The notes beneath the pieces are model-generated. The model had not been told where the DNA came from, searched no databases, and was given only the letters and a program-made list of their open reading frames with translations. From Streptomyces tanashiensis (GTDB taxonomy: Bacteria > Actinomycetota > Actinomycetes > Streptomycetales > Streptomycetaceae), in assembly GCF_014648895.1 (NCBI RefSeq), contig NZ_BMRZ01000003.1, positions 682,001 to 746,000 of the forward strand: a stretch of DNA of 64,000 bases, given 5' to 3'. Below, piece after piece: positions 23,594-32,481 of the stretch (position 1 is its first letter; every line of letters starts with the position of its first letter). Both the position numbers and the translations under genes were made by a program.

Positions 23594-23723
23594 GGGCGCA
23601 CCGTATGCACCCCACCGCTCCGGGGAAAAGACCTACTCTGGGGTAGTTTCCACTGTTCGGCAGGGCGCGCCCCACCCGGTAGCGTGAACTGTCATTACCG
23701 CCTTCCCGCAGGAGCACCCCGCC

Positions 23724-24698
23724 GTGCGTATCGCAGTCACCGGCTCCATCGCCACCGACCACCTCATGACCTTCCCCGGCCGGTTCGCCGACCAGCTCGT
23801 GGCCGACCAGCTCCACACGGTGTCCCTCTCCTTCCTCGTCGACAACCTGGACGTCCGCCGGGGCGGTGTCGGCCCGAACATCTGCTTCGGCATGGGCCAG
23901 CTCGGCGGCAGCCCGATCCTGGTCGGCGCGGCCGGCTACGACTTCGACGAGTACCGGGCCTGGCTCGACCGGCACGGCGTCGACACCGCCTCCGTGCGCA
24001 TCTCCGAGGTCCTGCACACGGCCCGCTTCGTCTGCACCACCGACAAGGACCACAACCAGATCGGCTCCTTCTACACCGGCGCGATGAGCGAGGCCCGGCT
24101 GATCGAGCTCAAGGCCGTCGCCGACCGCGTGGGCGGCCTCGACCTGGTCCTCATCGGCGCCGACGACCCCGAGGCGATGCTCCGCCACACGGAGGAGTGC
24201 CGGACCCGGTCGATCCCCTTCGCCGCCGACTTCTCGCAGCAGATCGCGCGCATGGACGGCGACGAGATCCGCACCCTCCTCGACGGCGCCACCTACCTCT
24301 TCTCGAACGAGTACGAGAAGGGCCTCATCGAGAACAAGACCGGCTGGACCGAGGGCGAGATCCTCTCCCGCGTCGGCCACCGCGTCACCACGCTCGGCTC
24401 GCGCGGCGTGCGCATCGAGCGCGTCGGCGAGACCCCCATCGAGGTCGGCTGCCCCGAGGAGACCGCCAAGGTCGACCCCACCGGCGTCGGCGACGCCTTC
24501 CGCGCGGGCTTCCTCACGGGCCTGTCCTGGGGCGTCGGGCTCGAGCGCGCGGCGCAGGTCGGCTGCATGCTGGCGACGCTGGTCATCGAGACGCTGGGCA
24601 CGCAGGAGTACACGCTGCGGCGGGCGAACTTCATGGAGCGCTTCACGAAGGCGTACGGCGAGGAAGCCGCCACCGAGGTCCAGTCCCACCTCCTCTGA
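23724..24698 (+). CDS. PfkB-family carbohydrate/adenosine kinase (AdoK-like)
   Basis: 324 residues from GTG 23724. Ribokinase-fold signatures: N-terminal IAVTGSIATDHLMTFPG, substrate-site GGVGPNICFGMGQLGG, nucleotide region TTLGSRGVRIER, and the catalytic anion-hole motif DPTGVGDAFRAGF. The length equals that of M. tuberculosis adenosine kinase AdoK (Rv2202c, 324 residues), which also sits between ctaC and a HesB gene, so adenosine is the likely substrate (purine salvage). A general sugar kinase cannot be excluded by sequence alone. The gene is monocistronic and is followed by palindromic repeat copy B. Confidence 0.88.
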   Translation: MRIAVTGSIATDHLMTFPGRFADQLVADQLHTVSLSFLVDNLDVRRGGVGPNICFGMGQLGGSPILVGAAGYDFDEYRAWLDRHGVDTASVRISEVLHTARFVCTTDKDHNQIGSFYTGAMSEARLIELKAVADRVGGLDLVLIGADDPEAMLRHTEECRTRSIPFAADFSQQIARMDGDEIRTLLDGATYLFSNEYEKGLIENKTGWTEGEILSRVGHRVTTLGSRGVRIERVGETPIEVGCPEETAKVDPTGVGDAFRAGFLTGLSWGVGLERAAQVGCMLATLVIETLGTQEYTLRRANFMERFTKAYGEEAATEVQSHLL

Positions 24699-24703
24699 CC
24701 CCC

Positions 24704-24973
24704 CCGTTGTGGGCAGGCGTTCCGCGGGGCGGAACGGGTGGGCACAACGGAACGGCGTCCTTGCCGGCGCCAGAGGCTCCCGCGCCTGAACCCGCACCCC
24801 GTGCACCGTCACGTGGGGTGCGGGTCCAGGCGCGGAACGCGGAGGCGCCGCGAAGGGCGCCGTCCCGTGTGCCCACCCTCCCCCAAGCTCTCCGCTTCGC
24901 TCGAGCAGGGGGGACCCCCATCGCCCCGGCGGGACGATTGCCCACACGGGCGCGGGGCGTGGCCCACAACGGG
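24704..24973. repeat. Palindrome family copy B with a nested short palindrome
   Basis: It fills the space between the convergent adoK-like and desulfurase-TusA genes. Left arm CCGTTGTGGGCAGGCGTTCC, loop, GGAACGGGTGGGCACAACGG; centre around ACCCCGTGCACCGTCACGTG; right arm ends CGGGACGATTGCCCACACGG, with an outer CCCACAACGGG. In the right arm, where copy A has GTCCCGCCCTGCGGGAC, this copy carries an extra sequence of about 43 bp (24878-24920): CTCCCCCAAGCTCTCCGC, TTCGCTCGAGCAGGGGGGAC, CCCCA. That insert is itself palindromic. Confidence 0.85.
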
Positions 24974-24980
24974 CGGCGGG

Positions 24981-26366
24981 CTACGACGCGCGGCGTACCA
25001 CGTACGCCGTGCCGCCCCCCGGCGACGGCGACGCGCCCACGTACTCCTGGCCCCGCATCTCGCACCACGCCGGGATGTCCAGCCGTGCCGCCTCGTCGTC
25101 CGAGAGCACCGTCACCGTCCCGCCCACCGGCACGTCGCCGATCACCTTGGCCAGCTCGATCACCGGGATCGGGCAGCGCTTGCCCAGGGAGTCCACGACG
25201 AGCGAGCCCGTGGGCGCCGCGGCGGACGGTGCGGCTCCGGGGGCGCCGAGCCGCTCCCGTACCCCCGCCACCACACCCGGCAGGACGGCGAGGAAGCGGT
25301 CGACGTCCTCCGCCGCGGTCCCGGCCGGCAGGGACACCCGGACGTTCCCCTCGCTCAGCACGCCCATCGAGCGCAGTACATGGCTGGGCGTCAGCGTCGA
25401 ACTCGTGCATGACGAACCGGACGAAACGGAGAAACCCTCCCGGTCCAGTTCCGACAGCAGCGTCTCTCCGTCCACGTACAGACAGGAGAAGGTGACGAGG
25501 TGGGGGAGCCGGCGCACCGGGTCGCCCACCACCTCCACGTCCGGCACCAGCTCCGGCACCCGCGCCCGGATCCGGTCCACCAGGGCCCGCAGCCGGGCCC
25601 CCTCGGCCGCCGCCTCCGCCCGGACCGCCCGCAGCGAGGCCGCCGCCGCCACGATCGCCGGCAGGTTCTCGAAGCCGGGCGCCCGCCCCGACTCCCGCTC
25701 GTCGGAAGGGCCTTGAGGGGCGAAGCGCACACCCTTCCGTACGGCGAGCAGCCCGACCCCCGCCGGGCCGCCCCACTTGTGCGCGCTCGCGGTGAGCAGC
25801 GACCAGCCGCCGTCCACCGGCCCCCAGCCCAGCGACTGGGCCGCGTCCACGAGCAGCGGCACGCCCGCCGCCCGGCACGCCTCGGCGACCTCGGCCACCG
25901 GCTGCTCGGTCCCCACCTCGTGGTTGGCCGACTGGAGGCAGGCCAGGGCCGCGCCCTCGCCCAGCGCCTCCGCGAAGGCCTCCGCCTCCACCGCTCCCGA
26001 CCGGCCGACCGGCACCTCGGTCACCGTGCCGCCCGCCGCCGCGTGCGTCTCGCCCGCGTGGAGGACGGAGGAGTGCTCGACCGCGGAGACCACGAGCCGG
26101 TTGCCGACGCGCCGGCGCCCCGCGAGCGCTCCGGAGATCCCGGCGTGAACCGCGCGCGTCCCCGAAGGAGTGAACACGAGCTCGTCCGGGCGGCACCCCA
26201 CGGCCTCCGCGGCGGCCTCCCGGGCCGCGTCGAGCAGCAGCCGGGCCCGCCGGCCCTCCCGGTACAGCCGGGCCGGGTCGGCCCAGCCCTCGTCCAGGGA
26301 GGCCAGCAGCGCCTGGCGGGCGACGGGGTGCAGCGGAGCGGCGGACGCGGCGTCGAAGTACGGCAT
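24981..26366 (-). CDS. Cysteine desulfurase fused to a C-terminal TusA sulfurtransferase domain
   Basis: 461 residues from ATG 26366 (MPYFDAASAAPLHPVA); upstream in-frame sequence is not family-like. Residues 1-375 are a NifS/IscS-type PLP enzyme: HSSVLHAGE, SANHEVGTEQP, VDAAQSLG, PLP-binding Lys197 in ASAHKWGG and the sulfur-carrying Cys320 in SGSSCTSSTLTPSHVL. Residues about 388-461 are a TusA/SirA domain with GKRCPIPVIELA (Cys398). The two halves allow persulfide transfer in cis from Cys320 to Cys398, feeding thiolation or cofactor sulfur. Neighbours are Fe-S and respiratory genes. It is divergent from ctaC across 323 bp. Confidence 0.92.
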   Translation of the reverse strand: MPYFDAASAAPLHPVARQALLASLDEGWADPARLYREGRRARLLLDAAREAAAEAVGCRPDELVFTPSGTRAVHAGISGALAGRRRVGNRLVVSAVEHSSVLHAGETHAAAGGTVTEVPVGRSGAVEAEAFAEALGEGAALACLQSANHEVGTEQPVAEVAEACRAAGVPLLVDAAQSLGWGPVDGGWSLLTASAHKWGGPAGVGLLAVRKGVRFAPQGPSDERESGRAPGFENLPAIVAAAASLRAVRAEAAAEGARLRALVDRIRARVPELVPDVEVVGDPVRRLPHLVTFSCLYVDGETLLSELDREGFSVSSGSSCTSSTLTPSHVLRSMGVLSEGNVRVSLPAGTAAEDVDRFLAVLPGVVAGVRERLGAPGAAPSAAAPTGSLVVDSLGKRCPIPVIELAKVIGDVPVGGTVTVLSDDEAARLDIPAWCEMRGQEYVGASPSPGGGTAYVVRRAS

Positions 26367-26689
26367 CCACCCACCGTAGAGCGCGGAGATCCACCAGCGG
26401 CGGCCCGGGCGTCCCCGGGCCGGGTGAGCCCTCGTCAGAAGCGCGGCCCGGCACGTCGTCAGACGGCCGAACGGACGCCTCGGACCCCCCTCCGGAACCC
26501 AGGAGTCCACCCCTTCGGGGACTCGGACGGCGCGTTGGGCACCCTCCCCGCGCGACCTCAAATAGCGTCCAGTAGGGTTTGGTCCGCATAAACATCCAAA
26601 CCCCTGCCCGCGGCCGGGGCGGCGACCGACCAGCGAGACGGACGGCCGTGGCCGACCACTGCGGGCCGAGACTCTCGGGAAGGCGCTAC
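26367..26689. promoter_or_regulatory. Divergent intergenic region upstream of ctaC
   Basis: This 323-bp region lies between the starts of the desulfurase-TusA gene and ctaC. A -10-like TAGGGT at 26573-26578 faces ctaC without a good -35 element. It would give a leader of about 105 bases. No ORF with family resemblance, palindrome or riboswitch signature was seen. Confidence 0.35.
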
Positions 26690-27655
26690 GTGAGTCCCAA
26701 CGGCTCCGACCGCTCGTCGCGGCGCCCGATGCGGCGGAAGCTGCCGCAGGTGCTGACTGCGGGCCTGATCCTGGCGACAGCCACGGGCTGCTCGTACAAC
26801 TGGGAAGACTTCCCCCGCCTTGGCATGCCCACCCCCGTCACGGAAGAGGGTCCCACGATCCTCTCCCTGTGGCAGGGCTCCTGGGCCGCCGCGCTCATCA
26901 CCGGAATCCTGGTGTGGGGCCTGATCATCTGGTCCGTCATCTTCCACCGGCGGAGCAGGACCAAGGTCGAGGTACCTCCGCAGACCCGTTACAACATGCC
27001 CATCGAGGCGCTGTACACGGTCACTCCGCTCATCATCGTCTCGGTGCTCTTCTACTTCACCGCGCGCGACGAGACGAAGCTCCTCGAGCTCACCCCGAAG
27101 CCGCCCCACACGATCAACGTGGTCGGCTACCAGTGGAGCTGGGGCTTCAACTACGTCGAGAACGTGCCCGGTGTGAAGGGTGACGCCAAGACGGACAAGA
27201 ACCTCGCCGCGCTCCCGGACAAGTACCTCAAGGACTTCCCGGAGAACGCGGGCGGTGTCTACGACGCCGGTGTCCCCGGTGACCGGAACCCGCAGACCGG
27301 TAACCCGGGTCCGACCCTGTGGCTGCCGAAGGGTGAGAAGGTCCGGTTCGTCCTGACCTCCCGTGACGTCATCCACTCCTTCTGGGTGGTCCCGTTCCTG
27401 TTCAAGCAGGACGTCATCCCGGGTCACACCAACGTCTTCGAGGTGACCCCGAACCAGGAGGGCACCTTCCTCGGCAAGTGCGCCGAGCTGTGCGGTGTCG
27501 ACCACTCCCGGATGCTCTTCAACGTGAAGGTGGTCTCTCCGGAGCGCTACCAGCAGCACCTGAAGGAGCTGGCCGAGAAGGGGCAGACCGGCTACATCCC
27601 GTCCGGCATCGAGCAGACGGACCCGGCTAGGAATGCGGAGAAGCACCAACTGTGA
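26690..27655 (+). CDS. ctaC: Cytochrome c oxidase subunit II (aa3 type)
   Basis: 321 residues from GTG 26690, with GGAAGG about seven bases upstream. Lipoprotein signal with ATATGC (Cys34), two membrane helices (about 60-85 and 105-125), then the cupredoxin domain. The CuA site is intact: Cys264 and Cys268 in [14 protein letters not shown], with His272, Met275 and an upstream His in DVIHSFWVV. It takes electrons from cytochrome c (here the QcrC domain of the bc1-aa3 supercomplex) and passes them to subunit I. The stop overlaps the ctaD GTG, so ctaC-ctaD-ctaF is one operon. An actinobacterial insert of about 30 residues (near 165-195) is present. Confidence 0.97.
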   Translation: MSPNGSDRSSRRPMRRKLPQVLTAGLILATATGCSYNWEDFPRLGMPTPVTEEGPTILSLWQGSWAAALITGILVWGLIIWSVIFHRRSRTKVEVPPQTRYNMPIEALYTVTPLIIVSVLFYFTARDETKLLELTPKPPHTINVVGYQWSWGFNYVENVPGVKGDAKTDKNLAALPDKYLKDFPENAGGVYDAGVPGDRNPQTGNPGPTLWLPKGEKVRFVLTSRDVIHSFWVVPFLFKQDVIPGHTNVFEVTPNQEGTFLGKCAELCGVDHSRMLFNVKVVSPERYQQHLKELAEKGQTGYIPSGIEQTDPARNAEKHQL

Positions 27656-29388
27656 GCATCCCCAACGAAACCCAGGGTGCCGCCGCAGCTGAGGACTCGT
27701 ACGAGAACGAGCTGCCCGTACGGCGCAAGCAGCCCGGCAACGTGGTCATCAAGTGGCTCACCACCACGGACCACAAGACCATCGGTACGATGTACCTGGT
27801 CACGTCGTTCGTCTTCTTCTGCATCGGCGGACTCATGGCGCTCTTCATGCGCGCCGAGCTGGCCCGTCCGGGTACGCAGATCATGTCGAACGAGCAGTTC
27901 AACCAGGCGTTCACGATGCACGGCACGATCATGCTGCTGATGTTCGCGACGCCGCTGTTCGCCGGATTCGCGAACTGGATCATGCCGCTGCAGATCGGCG
28001 CGCCCGACGTGGCGTTCCCGCGGCTGAACATGTTCGCCTACTGGCTGTACCTCTTCGGCTCGATCATCGCGGTGGCCGGCTTCCTCACCCCGCAGGGTGC
28101 GGCCGACTTCGGCTGGTTCGCCTACTCCCCGCTGTCGGACGCCGTCCGCTCGCCGGGTGTCGGCGCCGACATGTGGATCATGGGTCTGGCCTTCTCCGGC
28201 TTCGGCACGATCCTCGGTTCGGTCAACTTCATCACCACGATCATCTGCATGCGCGCTCCGGGCATGACGATGTTCCGCATGCCGATCTTCACCTGGAACG
28301 TGCTGCTGACCGGTGTCCTGGTCCTGCTCGCCTTCCCGGTCCTGGCGGCCGCGCTGTTCGCCCTGGAGGCGGACCGCAAGTTCGGTGCCCATGTCTTCGA
28401 CGCGGCCAACGGCGGCGCCTTGCTGTGGCAACACCTCTTCTGGTTCTTCGGACACCCAGAGGTGTACATCATCGCCCTGCCGTTCTTCGGCATCGTCTCC
28501 GAGGTCATCCCGGTCTTCAGCCGCAAGCCGATGTTCGGCTACATCGGTCTGGTGGCCGCGACCATCGCGATCGCCGGTCTGTCCGTGACCGTGTGGGCCC
28601 ACCACATGTACGTCACCGGCGGTGTGCTCCTCCCGTTCTTCTCCTTCATGACGTTCCTCATCGCCGTACCGACCGGCGTGAAGTTCTTCAACTGGATCGG
28701 AACGATGTGGAAGGGCTCGTTGTCCTTCGAGACTCCGATGCTCTGGACGATCGGCTTCCTGGTCACCTTCACCTTCGGTGGTCTGACGGGCGTCATCCTG
28801 GCCTCGCCGCCGATGGACTTCCACGTCTCCGACTCGTACTTCGTCGTCGCGCACTTCCACTACGTCGTCTTCGGCACCGTGGTCTTCGCGATGTTCGCCG
28901 GGTTCCACTTCTGGTGGCCGAAGTTCACGGGCAAGATGCTGGACGAGCGGCTCGGCAAGATGACGTTCTGGACGCTGTTCATCGGCTTCCACGGCACCTT
29001 CCTGGTGCAGCACTGGCTCGGTGCCGAGGGCATGCCGCGTCGTTACGCGGACTACCTGAACGCCGACGGCTTCACCGCGCTGAACACCATCTCGACGATC
29101 TCCTCGTTCCTGCTCGGTCTGTCGATCCTGCCGTTCCTCTACAACGTCTGGAAGACCGCCAAGTACGGCAAGAAGATCGAGGTCGACGACCCGTGGGGCT
29201 ACGGCCGCTCGCTCGAGTGGGCGACCTCCTGCCCGCCGCCGCGGCACAACTTCCTCACCCTGCCGCGGATCCGTTCGGAATCCCCGGCGTTCGACCTGCA
29301 CCACCCTGAGATCGCGGCTGTCGACCAGCTCGAGAACAAGCCGCACGAGGCCGCGGCCCTCACGGGCAGCAAGGAGGCCGGCAAGTGA
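27652..29388 (+). CDS. ctaD: Cytochrome c oxidase subunit I
   Basis: 578 residues from GTG 27652 in a four-base overlap with ctaC. Twelve membrane helices. Haem- and copper-ligand histidines are visible in TMHGTIM (haem a), [15 protein letters not shown] (CuB His with the cross-linked Tyr context), [10 protein letters not shown] (CuB His pair) and [10 protein letters not shown] (haem a3/a). This is the catalytic subunit reducing oxygen to water in the cytoplasmic membrane. The N-terminal 30 residues are a polar actinobacterial extension. It is followed by ctaF with another GTGA overlap. Confidence 0.98.
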   Translation: MSIPNETQGAAAAEDSYENELPVRRKQPGNVVIKWLTTTDHKTIGTMYLVTSFVFFCIGGLMALFMRAELARPGTQIMSNEQFNQAFTMHGTIMLLMFATPLFAGFANWIMPLQIGAPDVAFPRLNMFAYWLYLFGSIIAVAGFLTPQGAADFGWFAYSPLSDAVRSPGVGADMWIMGLAFSGFGTILGSVNFITTIICMRAPGMTMFRMPIFTWNVLLTGVLVLLAFPVLAAALFALEADRKFGAHVFDAANGGALLWQHLFWFFGHPEVYIIALPFFGIVSEVIPVFSRKPMFGYIGLVAATIAIAGLSVTVWAHHMYVTGGVLLPFFSFMTFLIAVPTGVKFFNWIGTMWKGSLSFETPMLWTIGFLVTFTFGGLTGVILASPPMDFHVSDSYFVVAHFHYVVFGTVVFAMFAGFHFWWPKFTGKMLDERLGKMTFWTLFIGFHGTFLVQHWLGAEGMPRRYADYLNADGFTALNTISTISSFLLGLSILPFLYNVWKTAKYGKKIEVDDPWGYGRSLEWATSCPPPRHNFLTLPRIRSESPAFDLHHPEIAAVDQLENKPHEAAALTGSKEAGK

Positions 29389-29783
29389 AGATCCAGGGCA
29401 AGATGTTCATCTGGCTGAGCGTCTTCATCCTTGCCATGGCGATCCTCTACGGCGTCTGGTCCAAGGAGCCGGTCGGTACGACGGCGCTCTTCCTGGCCTT
29501 CGGCCTGGCCATCATGATCGGCTACTACCTGGCCTTCACGGCCAAGCGTGTCGACGCGATGGCGCAGGACGACAAGGAGGCCGACGTCGCGGACGAGGCC
29601 GGCGAGGTGGGCTTCTTCGCCCCCCACAGCTGGCAGCCGCTCTCGCTGGCCGTCGGTGGTGCGCTCGCCTTCCTCGCCGTCGCGATGGGCTGGTGGATCC
29701 TGTACTTCTCCGCCCCGCTGATCCTCGTCGGCCTGTTCGGCTGGGTCTTCGAGTTCTACCGCGGCGAGAACCAGAACCAGTAG
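29385..29783 (+). CDS. ctaF: Cytochrome c oxidase subunit IV (actinobacterial CtaF)
   Basis: 132 residues, GTG start overlapping the ctaD stop. Four hydrophobic helices: residues 5-25, 30-50, then after a charged loop ([17 protein letters not shown]) about 78-100 and 102-122, ending [10 protein letters not shown]. The short length, the motif [16 protein letters not shown] and the position match the small actinobacterial subunit IV that stabilises the aa3 oxidase and its link to the bc1 complex. Terminator follows. Confidence 0.95.
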   Translation: MKIQGKMFIWLSVFILAMAILYGVWSKEPVGTTALFLAFGLAIMIGYYLAFTAKRVDAMAQDDKEADVADEAGEVGFFAPHSWQPLSLAVGGALAFLAVAMGWWILYFSAPLILVGLFGWVFEFYRGENQNQ

Positions 29784-29812
29784 CGGTACCCCGCTCCGCA
29801 CCGGAGCACACC

Positions 29813-29858
29813 GAGGGGCCCGGACACTTCGTCACCGAAGTGTCCGGGCCCCTCTTTT
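29813..29858 (+). terminator. Rho-independent terminator of the ctaCDF operon
   Basis: A 19-bp perfect stem (GAGGGGCCCGGACACTTCG, 29813-29831), loop TCAC, complement 29836-29854, and then TTTT. The best classical intrinsic terminator in the window. Confidence 0.93.
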
Positions 29859-29905
29859 GCAGCACTCGGCGCGCCGGTCGCGAGGATCGTCCTTAGCGTG
29901 AAGTC

Positions 29906-31159
29906 ATGAACGACACGCCGCGCATTCGGACTGTTCTGAGCTGCACTCTTCTGGCCGTCACCGTCACCGCGGGCGCCTCCGCGTGCGCGGGCTCCGACGG
30001 CCACCCGCTGTCGGAGAAGGCCTACGACGCGGCCGACCAGCTCGCGGTCAGCGCCCCCGCCGACGGCGCCAAGGCGGACCCCGACAAGCCCCTGGAGATC
30101 ACGGCCAAGGACGACGACGCCCGCATCACCGACGTCACCGCCACCGACTCCTCCGGGCACCATCTGGCCGGCGAACTCACCGCGGACGGGCAGCGCTGGC
30201 GCTCCACGGCCGCCCTGGCGGCCGGCGCCCGCTACACCGTCCGGGTGGCCACCGAGGACGACGACGGCGCCCCAGGCGCCCGTACGTTCACTTTCGAGAC
30301 GGCTCCGGCCAAACGGGCCCTGACCGTGACCTTCGGGCCGGAGGCGGGCACGTACGGCGTCGGACAGCCCATCACGGCGGAACTCAGCCTCGCTGTCAAG
30401 GACCGGTCGGCGCGCGCCGTCGTCGAACGTGCCCTCAAGGTCCGCTCCACACCCGCGGTCGAGGGGGCCTGGTACTGGGTGGACGACAAGAAGCTGCACT
30501 TCCGCCCGAAGGAGTACTGGCCGGCCGGGGCGCTCGTCACGGTCACCGGCAACCTGGACGGCCTCAAGGTCGGCGACAAGCTCTACGGCGGCGCCTCCAA
30601 GCCGCTGAAGCTCACCATCGGCGACCGGATCGAGGCCGTCGCGGACGCCGGGTCGCACTACATGACGGTGAAGCGCAACGGAGAAGTGATCAACACCATT
30701 CCGGTGACCACCGGCAAGCCCGGCTTCTCCACCCGCAACGGCATCAAGGTGGTGCTCGGGAAGGAGTACTACGTCCGGATGCGGGGCACCAGCATCGGCA
30801 TCGCGGAGGGCAGTTCCGACTCGTACGACCTGCCCGTGTACTACGCCACGCGGGTGACCTGGAGCGGTGAGTACGTCCACGCCGCGCCGTGGTCCGTCGG
30901 CTCGCAGGGCGTCGAGAACGTCAGCCACGGCTGTGTCGGAATGTCGACGGGGAACGCGGCCTGGTTCTTCGAGACCGTCCGCCCCGGAGACCTCGTCAGT
31001 GTCGTCAACAGCTACGGCGACACGATGGACACCTTCGGCAACGGCTTCGGCGACTGGAACCTGCCCTGGGACAAGTGGCGCGAGGGCAGCGCCCTGGTGG
31101 AGGCCGCCGGAAACCCGGTGGCCCCCACCGAGAAGGCCCGTCTGAGGCCCTCGATCTGA
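29906..31159 (+). CDS. L,D-transpeptidase lipoprotein (YkuD domain with Ig-like module)
   Basis: 417 residues. Signal peptide with lipobox ASAC (Cys27). Residues about 45-235 form Ig-like beta modules as in mycobacterial LdtMt enzymes (VSAPADGAKADPDKPLEITA, VTFGPEAGTYGVGQPITAEL). The YkuD catalytic domain spans about 240-365: IPVTTGKPGFSTRNG, YVHAAPWSVGSQG, and active-site SHGCVGMS with His341 and Cys343. A C-terminal tail, GDWNLPWDKWREGSAL, follows. The enzyme makes 3-3 cross-links in peptidoglycan using tetrapeptide stems, outside the membrane. It is transcribed alone, between the two halves of the respiratory gene set. Confidence 0.93.
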   Translation: MNDTPRIRTVLSCTLLAVTVTAGASACAGSDGHPLSEKAYDAADQLAVSAPADGAKADPDKPLEITAKDDDARITDVTATDSSGHHLAGELTADGQRWRSTAALAAGARYTVRVATEDDDGAPGARTFTFETAPAKRALTVTFGPEAGTYGVGQPITAELSLAVKDRSARAVVERALKVRSTPAVEGAWYWVDDKKLHFRPKEYWPAGALVTVTGNLDGLKVGDKLYGGASKPLKLTIGDRIEAVADAGSHYMTVKRNGEVINTIPVTTGKPGFSTRNGIKVVLGKEYYVRMRGTSIGIAEGSSDSYDLPVYYATRVTWSGEYVHAAPWSVGSQGVENVSHGCVGMSTGNAAWFFETVRPGDLVSVVNSYGDTMDTFGNGFGDWNLPWDKWREGSALVEAAGNPVAPTEKARLRPSI

Positions 31160-31182
31160 CTACCGTACGCGCCCCGACCCGC

Positions 31183-31584
31183 TCACGCGTCGATCGACAG
31201 GCGCGAGCGCAGCAGGGACGCCAGGGACGCCGCGAACTCGACCGGTTCCACCGGAAGGGTGACCGCGGCGTCCGCACGGCTCCAGGTGGCCAGCCAGGCG
31301 TCCTGCGGGCGCCCGATCAGCAGCAGCACCGGCGGGCAGCGGAAGACCTCGTCCTTGATCTGCCGGCAGACCCCCATGCCTCCGGCGGGCACCGCCTCGC
31401 CGTCGAGCACGCACACGTCGATCCCGCCCTCGTCCAGGCGCTTCAGCACCGCGGGCAGCGTCGCGCACTCCACGAACTCGACCGGGGGAACGTCGGTCGC
31501 GGGCCTGCGTCCGGCCGCGAGCCGCACCTGCGCGCGGGTGTTCGCGTCGTCGCTGTAGACCAGGACCGTGGCACTCGACTGCAT
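31183..31584 (-). CDS. Orphan receiver-like protein lacking the conserved lysine
   Basis: 133 residues from ATG 31584, with a strong GGAGG five bases upstream. It looks like a stand-alone CheY-type receiver: acidic cluster YSDD (11-13), phosphoacceptor candidate Asp61 in VCVLDGEAVPAGGMG, and alternating strands and helices (VLLLIGRPQ, ASLASLLRSR). The Lys expected in strand 5 (usually K-P) is replaced in VTLPVEPVEF, so phosphotransfer chemistry may be lost. No output domain and no kinase adjacent. It lies antisense between the ctaCDF and ctaE-qcr units, convergent with the transpeptidase and divergent from ctaE, so a link to respiration control is only positional. Confidence 0.8.
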   Translation of the reverse strand: MQSSATVLVYSDDANTRAQVRLAAGRRPATDVPPVEFVECATLPAVLKRLDEGGIDVCVLDGEAVPAGGMGVCRQIKDEVFRCPPVLLLIGRPQDAWLATWSRADAAVTLPVEPVEFAASLASLLRSRLSIDA

Positions 31585-31786
31585 CGTTCCTCCGTGGGGA
31601 AGTCCGTGGGAAGGTCGTCGATCGATGCGCCGGATGCTACTCCGGTCCACACCCCGTCAACACCCGTTCAGCACCTGTTCGAACGGTGCCGCGGGGCCCC
31701 GGCACTGGGCCGTTCGGGCTGGACACGCCCCCCTGACACTCCGAACGGCACCCCCCGGAGTGAGGGCGGGATAAGCGACCGACATA

Positions 31787-32407
31787 ATGTCGGTCGTGGC
31801 GACAGTAACGACAGTAGAAACAGGGCACGCGCACCCGTCGGTCAATCGACCGAACCTCACCAGCGTCGGAACCATCATTTGGTTGAGCTCCGAGCTGATG
31901 TTCTTCGCGGCCCTCTTCGCGATGTACTTCACCCTGCGATCGGTGACGGGTCCCGAGTTCTGGGCGGAACAGGCCTCGGCCTTGAACTTCCCGTTCTCGG
32001 CGACCAACACCACGATCCTGGTGCTCTCCTCCCTCACCTGCCAGCTCGGCGTCTTCGCCGCGGAGCGGGGCGATGTGAAGAAGCTCCGGACGTGGTTCAT
32101 CATCACGTTCGTGATGGGTTCGATCTTCATCGGCGGCCAGGTCTTCGAGTACACCGAGCTGGTCAAGCACGAGGGCCTCTCGCTCTCGTCGGACCCGTAC
32201 GGCTCCGTGTTCTACCTGACCACCGGCTTCCACGGCCTGCACGTGACGGGCGGTCTCATCGCCTTCCTGCTGGTCCTCGGCCGGACGTACGCCGCCAAGA
32301 GGTTCACCCACGAGCAGGCAACCGCCGCCATCGTCGTGTCCTACTACTGGCACTTCGTCGATGTCGTCTGGATCGGCCTCTTCGCCACGATCTACATGAT
32401 CAAGTAA
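31787..32407 (+). CDS. ctaE: Cytochrome c oxidase subunit III
   Basis: 206 residues from ATG 31787; a downstream GTG is possible. Five hydrophobic helices after a polar start ([13 protein letters not shown]): [72 protein letters not shown] and [21 protein letters not shown]. The motifs FHGLHV and YWHFVDVVW are diagnostic of subunit III. It starts the operon ctaE-qcrC-qcrA-qcrB, which co-expresses oxidase and bc1 subunits, consistent with the stable supercomplex known in actinobacteria. Confidence 0.97.
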   Translation: MSVVATVTTVETGHAHPSVNRPNLTSVGTIIWLSSELMFFAALFAMYFTLRSVTGPEFWAEQASALNFPFSATNTTILVLSSLTCQLGVFAAERGDVKKLRTWFIITFVMGSIFIGGQVFEYTELVKHEGLSLSSDPYGSVFYLTTGFHGLHVTGGLIAFLLVLGRTYAAKRFTHEQATAAIVVSYYWHFVDVVWIGLFATIYMIK

Positions 32408-32481
32408 TCGGCGCCGCCTCCACGGCGGACCGAGACATCCAGCAAGCATCGACGCAGAAGATCCTGACACCGGGGTAATCC

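Noticed and set aside
23282..25495. Open frame of 737 codons on the plus strand across the adoK gene
   Set aside because: Product is Arg/Pro/His-rich and out of phase with the AdoK frame, which has clear kinase motifs.
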